A DNA stretch of 34,483 nt from positions 1-34,483 of the forward strand of contig JANYAW010000369.1 in assembly GCA_025361105.1 (NCBI GenBank), in the 5' to 3' direction. A program made the translations under genes and the position numbers. Origin of the DNA: Rhodocyclaceae bacterium. GTDB taxonomy: Bacteria; Pseudomonadota; Gammaproteobacteria; Burkholderiales; Rhodocyclaceae. Below, piece by piece: positions 8,512-16,797 of this stretch (its first letter is position 1; every line of letters starts with the position of its first letter). A model generated the notes under the pieces. The model was given only the letters and a program-made list of their open reading frames with translations. It was not told the DNA's origin and ran no database searches.

Positions 8512-9927
8512 ATGCTGAAAATTCACAATACGCTGAGCCGAGAAAAACAAGAATTTATTCCGCTTGAAGCGGGACGGATTCGGATGTACGTTTGCGGTCT
8601 GACGGTGCAAGATGTTCCGCACCTTGGCCACGCGCGCACCTTCATTGCGTTCGACGTGATTGCGCGTTGGTTGAAGATCACTGGGTACGACGTAAGCTAC
8701 GTCAGAAACATCACGGACATCGACGACAAAATCATTCGCAAAGCGGGTGAAGGCGGCGAGTCGATTGGCGCGCTGACTGAGCGCACCATCGTTGCGATGC
8801 AATCCGATTTTGCTGCCTTGGGAATGGCCGCGCCAGATTTTGAACCGCGCGCCACGCAATACATTCCGCAAATGCTGGAAATGATAGCGACTCTGGAGCG
8901 CAAGAAATTGGCCTATCAAGCGGGCGATGGCGATGTCAATTTTGCGGTGCGGCGCTTTGAAGGTTACGGAAAATTATCCGGCAAATCGCTCGACGATTTA
9001 CGCGCTGGTGAGCGCGTCGCCGTCGATACTTCAAAGCGTGATCCACTGGATTTCGTGTTGTGGAAATCCGCTAAAGCTACCGAACCTGCCGAGTCAAAAT
9101 GGGATTCACCATGGGGTTCGGGGCGTCCGGGCTGGCATATCGAGTGCTCGGCGATGTGCGTAGCAGTTTTAGGGAAGACTCTGGACATTCACGGCGGCGG
9201 GCCAGATTTGAAATTCCCGCATCACGAAAATGAAATCGCCCAAAGCGAAGGCGCACACGATGTGACTTTCGCCAACTATTGGATGCACACTGGTGCGCTC
9301 AATGTTGACGAAGAAAAAATGAGCAAGTCACTCGGTAATTTTTTTACCGTACGCGAGGCCTTGGCTCGCTACGATGCTGAAGTGATTCGTTATTTTGTGG
9401 TGCGTTCGCACTACCGCAGTAGTGTGAATTTTTCGGAAGACCAGCTAATCGAATCGCATGCTGCACTGCGTCGACTGTATACAGCGCTCAGGCAGGATTT
9501 GCCAGTTGGTGCTGGCAACACGCCGTTAAATGATGTGAATTGCGCAGTGAATTGGGATGACGATTACGGCAAGCGCTTTAGGGCCGCAATGGATGATGAT
9601 TTCAATACGCCTGAGGCACTCGCGGTGTTGTTTGATTTGGCTGGCGAAGTGAATCGCGGCAATCGCAGCGCTGTCTCGCAACTCAAAGCGCTCGGTGGCG
9701 TATTGGGTCTTTTGCAGCGAGCCCCGTCGGTTTTCTTGCAAGCAGTGACCGGGCTGACAGATGAACAGAGCCTTGGCAACGCGGCAATTGAGGAAAAAAT
9801 TTTGGCGCGAACGCAGGCTAAGCAAGCGAGAAATTTTGCGCAATCAGATCGCATTCGCGATGAGTTGAAGGCGCAAGGCATTGTTTTGGAGGATGGACCG
9901 CAAGGCACTACCTGGCGAAGATCGTGA
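8512..9927 (+). CDS. cysS: cysteinyl-tRNA synthetase (with repeat-encoded insertion)
   Basis: Class I aminoacyl-tRNA synthetase that charges tRNA-Cys in the cytoplasm; 471 residues compared with about 461 in E. coli. Zinc ligand Cys28 (MYVCGLTVQD), the HIGH motif (HLGH), the HHENE block and the KMSKS loop (EEKMSKSLGN) are all intact. In the helical domain, between LYTALRQDL and VNWDDDYGKRF, the protein contains PVGAGNTPLN, encoded by a copy of the dispersed repeat (9501-9531). This is a loop that varies in the family. The ATG at 8512 has no strong Shine-Dalgarno. A 10-bp hairpin (9975-9998) follows the gene. Confidence 0.96.
   Translation: MLKIHNTLSREKQEFIPLEAGRIRMYVCGLTVQDVPHLGHARTFIAFDVIARWLKITGYDVSYVRNITDIDDKIIRKAGEGGESIGALTERTIVAMQSDFAALGMAAPDFEPRATQYIPQMLEMIATLERKKLAYQAGDGDVNFAVRRFEGYGKLSGKSLDDLRAGERVAVDTSKRDPLDFVLWKSAKATEPAESKWDSPWGSGRPGWHIECSAMCVAVLGKTLDIHGGGPDLKFPHHENEIAQSEGAHDVTFANYWMHTGALNVDEEKMSKSLGNFFTVREALARYDAEVIRYFVVRSHYRSSVNFSEDQLIESHAALRRLYTALRQDLPVGAGNTPLNDVNCAVNWDDDYGKRFRAAMDDDFNTPEALAVLFDLAGEVNRGNRSAVSQLKALGGVLGLLQRAPSVFLQAVTGLTDEQSLGNAAIEEKILARTQAKQARNFAQSDRIRDELKAQGIVLEDGPQGTTWRRS
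9501..9531 (+). repeat. dispersed 31-bp repeat, copy B (inside cysS)
   Basis: Differs from the majority sequence at two adjacent bases (CA for TG after the core). It is read in frame as PVGAGNTPLN, the same frame and strand relation to its host gene as copy A in lpxH. The AAAT at its right end is also shared with copy A. Confidence 0.85.
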
Positions 9928-9974
9928 CGGTCGCGATGGTAGCGAGGATTTGTATTTGCGCGGTGTAACATGCA

Positions 9975-9998
9975 AACGGCTCGGGTGTCCGAGCCGTT
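9975..9998. terminator. hairpin between cysS and tRNA-Leu
   Basis: Perfect 10-bp inverted repeat AACGGCTCGG / CCGAGCCGTT around a 4-base loop. It lies 48 bases after the cysS stop and 68 bases beyond the 3' end of the convergent tRNA gene, so it could stop transcription from both sides. No T-run follows on either strand, so intrinsic termination is not certain. Confidence 0.5.
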
Positions 9999-10065
9999 AC
10001 CTAATACCGTTTCAGTTTCAATCGTGGTCGCTGCATTTTCTTTTTTGCGAAGCCAAAAAATCGGC

Positions 10066-10150
<85 letters not shown>

Positions 10151-10169
10151 GGGTGCAAAACAGGCGCGG

Positions 10170-10197
10170 ATTCTAATGGAAAGCCCCAAATTGTCAA
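10170..10197 (-). promoter_or_regulatory. sigma70 promoter of tRNA-Leu
   Basis: On the minus strand a perfect -35 TTGACA (10192-10197) and -10 TAGAAT (10170-10175) are 16 bases apart. A GC-rich discriminator, CCGCGCC, follows directly, as expected for promoters under stringent (ppGpp) control. The -10 ends one base before the rnr ATG, and the -35 lies over rnr codons 6-8. Confidence 0.75.
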
Positions 10198-12494
10198 ACA
10201 AGTCAGCCAAAACCAAGACCAAAACAGATTACTCGAATCGTCGAAAGGCCGATCCGCATTTCGAGCGCGAACGCGAGAAATATGACGAGCCGTTGCCGAG
10301 TCGTGAATTCATTCTCGACATCTTGACGACGCAAGGCGTGCCATTGGCATTCGTCGAGCTTTGCAATTTGCTTGATATAAAAGCCGTCGAGCAAGAACCA
10401 TTTCAACGTCGACTTGGTGCGATGGCGCGTGATGGTCAAGTGATGCAAAACCGGCGCGATGACTGGTTGGTACCAGATAAGGCTGACCTGATTCGTGGAC
10501 GCATTGAAGGTCATCCGGACGGCTACGGATTTCTCGCACCCGACGAAGGCGGTAGTGATTTGTTTTTGTCGGCGAAGGAAATGGCCAAAGTCTTGCACGG
10601 CGACCGTGCTATTGCGCGCGTCATTGGCATCGACCGCAAAGGTCGCCCTGAAGGCAAAGTGGTTGAGGTGATTGAACGCGCGAATACCAAGTTGGTTGGG
10701 CGCGTATTTCAAGAGCATGGCGTGTGGTTTGTGGTGGCCGAAAACAAGCGCATTAGCCAGGATATTTTGCTCGCGCCGTATGAAAAAAAGAACGCCAAAA
10801 TGCCGCGTCCGGAATCTGGCCAAGTGGTGATGGTGGAGTTGCTGGAACAACCAAGTCGGCAGTCGCAGCCGATTGGGCGCGTTATCGAAGTGCTCGGTAA
10901 CTATGCGGATTCGGGCATGGAAATCGAGATTGCGTTGCGCAAGCACGAGTTGCCGCACGAGTTCTCGAAAGACGCATTGGCGGAAACCAAAAAGCTGCCT
11001 GACACAGTGCGCAAGTCCGATTGGAAGGGTCGCGAAGACATCACCAAGTTGCCACTGGTGACTATCGACGGCGAGACCGCGCGCGATTTTGATGACGCGG
11101 TGTATTGCGAAAAAGTTGGCAAGGGATTTCGTTTGATTGTCGCGATTGCTGATGTATCACATTACGTGACCGCTGGAGGTGCGCTCGATGGAGATGCATA
11201 TGATCGTGGCACGTCGGTGTACTTTCCGCGTCGCGTGATTCCGATGTTGCCGGAAAAAATTTCCAATGGACTGTGTTCGTTGAACCCGGACGTAGAGCGA
11301 CTGTGTGTGGTCTGTGACATGTCGATTTCCGGTACAGGGGTCATCAGTCGCTATCGGTTTTATCCCGCAGTGATGTTTTCGCATGCGCGTTTGACCTACA
11401 CCGATGTGGCGGCGGCGTTGTACGAGCGCGATGCGCCAACGCGCAAGAAACTGGCGGCATTGTTGCCACATCTGGAGTCACTCGACACTTTGTTCAGGGT
11501 CTTGCTTCTCGCTCGAGAAAAGCGTGGTGCAATTGATTTCGAGACGCTGGAAACGCGCATGAGTTTTGATGGCAACGGGAAAATTTCGAGCATCGACCCC
11601 TACCATCGCAACGACGCACATCGGTTGATTGAAGAGTGCATGCTAGCGGCCAACGTTTGTGCGTCCGAGTATTTGCACAAGTGCGAACATCCGGCTTTGT
11701 ATCGCGTACATGAAGGCCCGACGCCTGAACGTTTGGTAAAGCTACGTGACTTTCTCGGTACCTTCGGTTTGCAACTTGGCGGTGGCGAAACACCAAGCGC
11801 CAAGGACTATGCAGCACTGCTGGCGCGCATCGGCGATAGGCCAGACAAACAATTGTTGCAAACGGTGATGTTGCGCTCGCTGCGGCAAGCGGTATATAGC
11901 CCAGACAATGTTGGGCATTTCGGGCTGTCGTATGAGAGCTATACACATTTCACCTCGCCGATTCGCCGCTATCCGGATTTGCTTGTTCATCGTGCTATCA
12001 AGGCTGCGCTAAAGGGCGTTCGCTACGAGCCCGGATCGTGGGATGAAATTGGAATTCACTGCTCGAAAACCGAACGTCGCGCCGATGAAGCGACGCGCGA
12101 TGTCGAAGCCTGGCTGAAATGCTTTTACATGCGTGATCGAATTGGCGAGGAATTTACCGGCAGTATTTCGGCGGTGGTGCCGTTTGGTGTGTTCGTCGCA
12201 CTCGACAATGTGTTTGTCGAAGGTTTGATTCACGTTTCCGAACTTGGTCACGATTATTTCCACTTTGATGAAAAAGCGCATGCAATGGTTGGCGAGCGCA
12301 GCGGTCGACGTTTCCGCTTGTCAGATCGCGTCTCAGTGCAGCTAGTGCGCGCTGATTTGGAGACCAACAAGATAGATTTTCGGCTAGTCGATGGCGGCGT
12401 TGTTGGCCGATCACAGAGCGTGGAAAAAAAGCCGTATAGCGACAATTCGGTGCCGAAAGCTAAGCAAAACAAAGGAAAGAGTGGGCGACGCTGA
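10176..12494 (+). CDS. rnr: ribonuclease R
   Basis: Processive 3'-to-5' exoribonuclease of the RNase II/RNB family, 772 residues. It degrades structured RNA and takes part in rRNA, tRNA and tmRNA-linked quality control in the cytoplasm. Parts in order: a basic N-terminal tail, a helix-turn-helix region (about 45-105), cold-shock-like domains (PDGYGFLAPDEGGSDLFL), the RNB catalytic centre with TARDFDDAVYCEK (Asp cluster), and a C-terminal S1 domain (FTGSISAVVPFGVFVALDN) with a basic tail. The ATG at 10176 is chosen because any earlier in-frame start would place coding sequence inside the tRNA-Leu gene. Because the tRNA gene and its promoter occupy the upstream DNA, the rnr promoter must overlap that tRNA gene or lie beyond it. 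Confidence 0.95.
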   Translation: MESPKLSNKSAKTKTKTDYSNRRKADPHFEREREKYDEPLPSREFILDILTTQGVPLAFVELCNLLDIKAVEQEPFQRRLGAMARDGQVMQNRRDDWLVPDKADLIRGRIEGHPDGYGFLAPDEGGSDLFLSAKEMAKVLHGDRAIARVIGIDRKGRPEGKVVEVIERANTKLVGRVFQEHGVWFVVAENKRISQDILLAPYEKKNAKMPRPESGQVVMVELLEQPSRQSQPIGRVIEVLGNYADSGMEIEIALRKHELPHEFSKDALAETKKLPDTVRKSDWKGREDITKLPLVTIDGETARDFDDAVYCEKVGKGFRLIVAIADVSHYVTAGGALDGDAYDRGTSVYFPRRVIPMLPEKISNGLCSLNPDVERLCVVCDMSISGTGVISRYRFYPAVMFSHARLTYTDVAAALYERDAPTRKKLAALLPHLESLDTLFRVLLLAREKRGAIDFETLETRMSFDGNGKISSIDPYHRNDAHRLIEECMLAANVCASEYLHKCEHPALYRVHEGPTPERLVKLRDFLGTFGLQLGGGETPSAKDYAALLARIGDRPDKQLLQTVMLRSLRQAVYSPDNVGHFGLSYESYTHFTSPIRRYPDLLVHRAIKAALKGVRYEPGSWDEIGIHCSKTERRADEATRDVEAWLKCFYMRDRIGEEFTGSISAVVPFGVFVALDNVFVEGLIHVSELGHDYFHFDEKAHAMVGERSGRRFRLSDRVSVQLVRADLETNKIDFRLVDGGVVGRSQSVEKKPYSDNSVPKAKQNKGKSGRR

Positions 12495-12558
12495 ATCACG
12501 TACAATCGAACGAATGTAGCCAAACCATGCGAAGGTAATCTGAAAATGCGAGAGCGCA

Positions 12559-13722
12559 ATGATTGACGGTCTAATTGATTTTTCATGGCTACGATTTTTT
12601 ATTATCACCATGTGCTTGACGCAGGTGACGATTGCCACAGTGACAATTTTTTTGCATCGACATCAGGCACATCGCGCACTCGATTTGAGTCCACTCCCCA
12701 GCCATTTCTTTCGATTCTGGCTGTGGTTCACCACTGGTATGGTGACTAAAGAATGGGCTGCCATTCATCGCAAGCATCATGCAAAATGCGAGACAGCTGA
12801 CGACCCGCATAGCCCGCAAATGTTGGGCATCAATCGTGTGTTGTGGGGCGGCGTTTTCTTGTATGTGAAAGAGGCGCACAACAATGAGACGCTTGAACGT
12901 TATGGCCACGGCACGCCCGATGACTGGCTGGAGCGCAAGGTTTATTCGGCGAATCCAAAATCAGGGATACTGATCGCTTTGGCGCTCGACATGCTGATTT
13001 TCGGTGTTATTCCAGGCGCAGTTTTATGGGTGGTGATGGTGTTGTGGATTCCGTTTTGGGCAGCAGGGGTGATTAACGGCGTGGGTCACTTTTGGGGATA
13101 TCGCAACTACGCGAGTGCCGACGCGGCGCGAAACATCCTGCCATTTGGCATATTCATCGGCGGCGAAGAACTGCACAACAATCATCACACTTATGCCACC
13201 TCGGCCAAGTTGTCGAGCAAGTGGTACGAGTTTGATATTGGCTGGATGTATATCTGCATCCTCGAATGGTTGGGGTTGGCGCGAGTCAAAAAAATCGCGC
13301 CAAAGGCTAAATTTGGCGGCGTGCGCGCGTCAATTGATTTGGACACTTTGCAAGCGGTCATCACGCATCGCTACGATGTCCTCGCCCGTTATCTGACCTC
13401 TGTGCGCCAGCTCGCAGCAGAAGAATTTAGTCGCTTGAAAATGACCGCACAGGATGGCAAGCGCTTCAGGCGTTTGCTTGGGCAAGATGCGGCAACGCTG
13501 ACACCGGCGGCACGCGAGCAACTTAGCCCGCTGTTGGCGAGGAGCGAGCGTCTCGACAAAATCGTGACGATGCGTACTGAGCTGGAAGCCTTGTGGGAGC
13601 GCTCAAGCGCCTCGCATGAACAATTGGTGCGTCAATTACAGGACTGGATCGCACGTGCGGAAGCGAGCGGGATTCGGCAGCTTGAGGAATTCTCATTGAG
13701 CCTGAGACGCTACGCCGTATAA
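12559..13722 (+). CDS. membrane fatty-acid desaturase with C-terminal helical extension
   Basis: Di-iron acyl-lipid or acyl-CoA desaturase of the stearoyl desaturase (delta-9 type) family, 387 residues. It introduces double bonds into membrane acyl chains. The three histidine boxes are clear: HRHQAH, HRKHH and HNNHH. Membrane helices lie around residues 8-30, 52-66 and two more near 135-175 (LIALALDMLIFGVIPGAVLWVVMVLW). The catalytic core ends near residue 250. The last ~130 residues are charged and helical (LARYLTSVRQL, ERLDKIVTMRTELEALWERS) and are not part of the core fold. The ATG at 12559 is preceded by a purine-rich GAGAG. An intrinsic terminator lies 20 bases after the stop. Confidence 0.88.
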   Translation: MIDGLIDFSWLRFFIITMCLTQVTIATVTIFLHRHQAHRALDLSPLPSHFFRFWLWFTTGMVTKEWAAIHRKHHAKCETADDPHSPQMLGINRVLWGGVFLYVKEAHNNETLERYGHGTPDDWLERKVYSANPKSGILIALALDMLIFGVIPGAVLWVVMVLWIPFWAAGVINGVGHFWGYRNYASADAARNILPFGIFIGGEELHNNHHTYATSAKLSSKWYEFDIGWMYICILEWLGLARVKKIAPKAKFGGVRASIDLDTLQAVITHRYDVLARYLTSVRQLAAEEFSRLKMTAQDGKRFRRLLGQDAATLTPAAREQLSPLLARSERLDKIVTMRTELEALWERSSASHEQLVRQLQDWIARAEASGIRQLEEFSLSLRRYAV

Positions 13723-13741
13723 ATCTTCGGCACTGAAAAAC

Positions 13742-13766
13742 AAAAACCCGCCGAGGCGGGTTTTTT
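13742..13766. terminator. bidirectional intrinsic terminator (desaturase / rpmG)
   Basis: GC stem CCCGC...GCGGG with a 4-base loop, flanked by A5 on the left and T6 on the right, so it reads as a Rho-independent terminator in both directions. It separates the convergent desaturase gene and the rpmB-rpmG operon. Confidence 0.9.
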
Positions 13767-13781
13767 ATTGTGAAGCGAAAT

Positions 13782-13949
13782 TTACTTTAGTTTCACTTCC
13801 TTATAGGCAACATGCTTGCGCGCCTTCGGATCGTACTTCATGAATTCCAGCTTACCCGGCGTGGTCTTCTTGTTTTTTGACGTGGTGTAGAAATGACCGG
13901 TTCCGGCTGTGGATTCCAGTTTGATTTTTTCGCGTCCGCCTCTGGCCAT
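13782..13949 (-). CDS. rpmG: 50S ribosomal protein L33
   Basis: Large-subunit ribosomal protein of 55 residues. It begins MARGGREKIKLESTAGTGHF and ends YKEVKLK, matching the zinc-free (Cys-less) form typical of proteobacteria. AGGAGAAAATC lies just before the ATG. It is the second gene of an rpmB-rpmG operon, 32 bases after rpmB, and ends next to a bidirectional terminator. Confidence 0.97.
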   Translation of the reverse strand: MARGGREKIKLESTAGTGHFYTTSKNKKTTPGKLEFMKYDPKARKHVAYKEVKLK

Positions 13950-13981
13950 GATTTTCTCCTAAATGCTTATTGCTAGCGGAA

Positions 13982-14218
13982 TTAGACGCGTTCGCCGCGC
14001 TCGCGCAGCTCAATCAGAACGACATCAATACCTTTTTTATCAATCGTACGCAGGCCTGCGTTAGAAACACGCAAACTTACCCACCGGTTTTCATTTTCGA
14101 CCCAGAATCGACGGTTATGCAGATTCGGGAGGAAGCGACGCTTGGTCTTGTTATTAGCGTGCGAAACGTGATTTCCGACCATCGGGGCTTTCCCCGTGAC
14201 TTGGCAAACGCGGGACAT
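13982..14218 (-). CDS. rpmB: 50S ribosomal protein L28
   Basis: Large-subunit ribosomal protein of 78 residues. It begins MSRVCQVTGKAPMVGN and carries VSHANNKTKRRFLPNL, diagnostic for bacterial L28. A strong Shine-Dalgarno (AGGAG) is 6 bases from the ATG. It is first in the rpmB-rpmG operon, with a good promoter 36 bases upstream. Confidence 0.97.
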   Translation of the reverse strand: MSRVCQVTGKAPMVGNHVSHANNKTKRRFLPNLHNRRFWVENENRWVSLRVSNAGLRTIDKKGIDVVLIELRERGERV

Positions 14219-14254
14219 GCTTGCTCCTAATATTGCCTAAAAGTAAAGCCAACC

Positions 14255-14283
14255 ATTTTAACGTGTAATTTTCCATTGTTCAA
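14255..14283 (-). promoter_or_regulatory. sigma70 promoter of rpmB-rpmG
   Basis: On the minus strand, -35 TTGAAC (14278-14283) and -10 TAAAAT (14255-14260) with a 17-base spacer. The resulting leader would be about 30 bases. Confidence 0.7.
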
Positions 14284-14340
14284 CAGTGTTTGGGTAAAAA
14301 ATCTAAAAAATTGCCGAAATTCCAATTTGGCCGACCAATT

Positions 14341-15022
14341 TCAGACCAAACCACGTTCTGCCAACGAAAGCGGTTTTTGGGTGGTGGTAACAATGAAATG
14401 ATCGAGCAAGCGGACATCGACCAGCGTGAGCGCCTGTTTCAGCGCCTGAGTTAGCGAAATATCAGCGGCCGACGCTTCGGCGCGGCCCGACGGGTGATTG
14501 TGCGCCAGAATAACGGCGGCCGCGTTGAGTTCAAGCGCCCGTTTGACTACTTCGCGCGGATGGACGCTGGTTTGCGTCAAAGTACCGCGAGACAATTCCT
14601 CGCTCTTGATGAGCTTGTTGCCTGCATCCAGCCACAGCGCGACAAACACTTCATGCGGCAACGGTGCGATTTGCAAGTGCAACCAATCGGCCACGGCTTG
14701 TGGGTTTGACAGTACATCGCGGGTGTTCATTTGCCCGACCAGCGTGCGTTTGGCCAGTTCCAAGACTGCAAGCAATTGCACGGACTTGGCGCGACCAATA
14801 CCGACGACTTCTTGTAATTTGCTGGCGGGTGCGGAGGCGAGTTGGTTCAAATCCCCGTCAAATTTTTCAAGCAGTTCACGGGCAAGGTCGACCGCCGATT
14901 TGCCGCGCCGCCCAACGCGCAAAAAAAATCGCCAAAATTTCTGCATCGGAAAGCGCCGCCGCACCATGCTTGAGCAAACGCTCGCGAGGCCGCTCCGCAG
15001 CTGGCCAGTGGTTAATCGCCAT
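14341..15022 (-). pseudogene. radC: radC (JAMM/MPN family) broken by a frameshift in a T8 run
   Basis: RadC-family (UPF0758) protein with an N-terminal helix-hairpin-helix region and a C-terminal JAMM-like metal domain (HNHPSG with a downstream Asp); its role is unclear. Reading from the ATG at 15022 gives MAINHWPAAERPRERLLKHG and ends AEILAIF, exactly the usual RadC start. The next residues, LRVGRRGKSAVDLAREL, are in the next frame. The change occurs at eight consecutive T on the coding strand (14921-14928); seven would restore a continuous 226-residue protein. As it stands, the first frame stops about 14 codons later. The rest to 14341 is intact, including SVHPREVVKRAL and VDVRLLDHFIV. It could be a sequencing error, a real mutation or a slippage site. 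Confidence 0.85.
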
Positions 15023-15065
15023 GGCATAGAATGTTTGCATTGTGCATTGTCAGGATTCTAAAGCC

Positions 15066-16250
15066 ATGATGGAACTGCATGGAAGGCGCGTGGTGCTTGG
15101 CGTGACGGGCGGTGTGGCGGCGTATAAGGCTGCCGAGTTGGCACGTTTGTTGGTGAAGGCCGATGTCGAGGTGAATGTTGTGCTCACCGAAGCTGGTGCG
15201 CAGTTTGTTGGCGCGGCAACATTTCAGGCAATTACCGGCAGGCCGGTTTGGCAAACCCTGTGGGATTCGCGAATGGACAACGCGATGGCGCACATCGACT
15301 TGAGTCGTGACGCGGATTTCATTTTGATTGCACCGGCAACGGCGGACTTCTTGGCCAAATTGACTCACGGTTTGGCGGATGATTTGTTGTCGACATTGTG
15401 CTTGGCGCGGGATTGTCCCTTGTTGGTCGCACCAGCGATGAACCGGCAGATGTGGCAAAACCCGGCCACGCAGCGAAATATCATGCAATTGGTCAATGAT
15501 GGCGTGAGCGTTCTTGGCCCAGGAATTGGCGAGCAAGCATGCGGCGAAACCGGTGCGGGGCGAATGCTCGAAGCGACTGAGATTCTCGATGATGCCATTG
15601 CGTTTTTGCAGCCGAAAGTCATGGCCGGAAAGCGCGTTTTGATTACCGCCGGACCGACCTTTGAAGCGATTGATCCGGTACGTGGATTGACCAATCCCAG
15701 CTCGGGGAAAATGGGTTTTGCACTCGCCCGCGCTTGTGTCGAAGCGGGTGCGCAGGTGACGCTGATAGCAGGTCCAGTGACACTGAACACGCCGCGCGGT
15801 GCGACACGTATTGACGTCACCAGCGCTTTGCAAATGCGTGATGCGGTGATGCGGGCAGTTGATGCTGCTGATGTGTTTATCGGCGTTGCTGCGGTTGCCG
15901 ACTATCGGCCAGTCGAAAACGTCGCACACAAGATAAAAAAATCATTAGTGATGAGTATTGATTTGATCGCTAATCCGGATATTTTGGCGGAAGTCGCAGC
16001 GCGTCCGAATGCCCCGTTTTGTGTAGGCTTTGCTGCGGAGAGCCAAAATTTGGCGAGCTATGCCGAAGGCAAACGCGTGGCCAAAAAACTGCCTCTAGTG
16101 GTCGGAAATTTAGTGCAAGACGGTCTTGGCGGCGATCAGAATGCGGTGACATTATTTGACGAAAACGGCGCACATTCGCTGCCCCAAGGCGACAAATTGG
16201 AAGTGGCGCGCGAGATTGTCAAACACCTCGCCGTGCTGGCGGGCAAGTGA
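15066..16250 (+). CDS. coaBC: bifunctional phosphopantothenoylcysteine decarboxylase / phosphopantothenate-cysteine ligase
   Basis: Makes 4'-phosphopantetheine for coenzyme A in two steps: ligation of cysteine to 4'-phosphopantothenate (CoaB, CTP-dependent) and FMN-dependent decarboxylation (CoaC). The protein has about 394 residues. The N-terminal CoaC half shows VTGGVAAYKAAEL, HIDLSRDADFILIAPATADF, the substrate clamp APAMNRQMW, and the Cys block ACGETGAGRM. The CoaB half begins near KRVLITAGPTFEAIDPVR, with NPSSGKMG and AAVADYRP, and a KIKKS loop. Two adjacent ATGs (15066, 15069) are possible starts. A GTG at 15042 also keeps the frame open but is less likely. It is divergent from radC, with only 43 bases between, and 7 bases before dut. 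Confidence 0.96.
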   Translation: MMELHGRRVVLGVTGGVAAYKAAELARLLVKADVEVNVVLTEAGAQFVGAATFQAITGRPVWQTLWDSRMDNAMAHIDLSRDADFILIAPATADFLAKLTHGLADDLLSTLCLARDCPLLVAPAMNRQMWQNPATQRNIMQLVNDGVSVLGPGIGEQACGETGAGRMLEATEILDDAIAFLQPKVMAGKRVLITAGPTFEAIDPVRGLTNPSSGKMGFALARACVEAGAQVTLIAGPVTLNTPRGATRIDVTSALQMRDAVMRAVDAADVFIGVAAVADYRPVENVAHKIKKSLVMSIDLIANPDILAEVAARPNAPFCVGFAAESQNLASYAEGKRVAKKLPLVVGNLVQDGLGGDQNAVTLFDENGAHSLPQGDKLEVAREIVKHLAVLAGK

Positions 16251-16257
16251 GAAACCA

Positions 16258-16719
16258 ATGCACAAAATTGATATCAAAATCATCGATGCGCGCTTGCGAG
16301 ATGTCGACGCAGCGCTGATGCCCCAATACGCCACCGCTGGCTCGGCAGGGCTGGATTTGCGCGCCTGTATTGATGCGCCGATCCACTTGCAAGCCGATGC
16401 AACGACTTTGATCCCGACTGGCATTGCGATTCATCTTGGTGACCCCAATCTCGCCGCGATGATCCTGCCGCGTTCAGGCTTAGGTCACAAACACGGTATC
16501 GTTTTGGGGAACTTAGTCGGCTTGATTGATTCGGATTACCAAGGGCAAATTTTTGTGTCGACGTGGAATCGCGGCGCGCATGAGTTCGTCATCAACCCGA
16601 TGGAGCGTATTGCACAACTGGTGGTTGTACCGGTCGTGCAGGTCGCATTCAATATCGTCGATGAATTCGACAAAAGCCAACGCGGAGCGGGCGGGTTTGG
16701 GAGTACGGGAAAGGCTTAG
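16258..16719 (+). CDS. dut: dUTP diphosphatase
   Basis: Trimeric dUTPase of 153 residues that hydrolyses dUTP to dUMP and pyrophosphate, keeping uracil out of DNA and supplying dTMP synthesis. The five motifs are visible: AGLDLRA, PRSGLGHKHG, GLIDSDYQGQI, RIAQLVVVPV and the C-terminal GAGGFGSTGKA arm. The ATG at 16258 gives the family's standard length; the frame remains open further upstream but that part overlaps coaBC. It lies 7 bases after coaBC, the usual coaBC-dut pair. Confidence 0.97.
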   Translation: MHKIDIKIIDARLRDVDAALMPQYATAGSAGLDLRACIDAPIHLQADATTLIPTGIAIHLGDPNLAAMILPRSGLGHKHGIVLGNLVGLIDSDYQGQIFVSTWNRGAHEFVINPMERIAQLVVVPVVQVAFNIVDEFDKSQRGAGGFGSTGKA

Positions 16720-16727
16720 CGGCAACG

Positions 16728-16752
16728 CAACGGCGTGTCCGTGGTGCTGGCG
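16728..16752 (-). repeat. rearranged partial copy of the dispersed repeat (C')
   Basis: Starting 9 bases after the dut stop, the minus strand carries GCCAG, then an inverted version of the core (CACCA), then GGACACGCCGTTG. The outer ends match the repeat but the middle is inverted. TGGTGCTGG at 16742-16750 pairs with CCAGCACCA at 16770-16778 in copy C, so together they could form a hairpin between the convergent dut and aceB genes. Confidence 0.6.
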
Positions 16753-16753
16753 A

Positions 16754-16784
16754 TACTAATGGCGTGTCACCAGCACCAACTGGC
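16754..16784 (-). repeat. dispersed 31-bp repeat, copy C (dut/aceB)
   Basis: Full core CCAGTTGGTGCTGG followed by TGACACGCC; it departs from the majority only in the last few bases. It lies in the 78-base gap between the 3' ends of dut and aceB. Confidence 0.8.
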
Positions 16785-16797
16785 AAGTTCGCTTCCC

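Noticed and set aside
10203..10958. Open frame of about 250 codons antisense to rnr
   Set aside because: It is the complement of conserved RNase R domains and shows no domain or start signal of its own.
15012..15929. Long open frame antisense to coaBC
   Set aside because: It lies wholly opposite a conserved gene, has no recognisable domain and a composition typical of a shadow frame.
16156..16257. Longer dut frame starting inside coaBC
   Set aside because: The extra 34 residues are coaBC sequence in another frame; the ATG at 16258 gives the normal dUTPase length and start.
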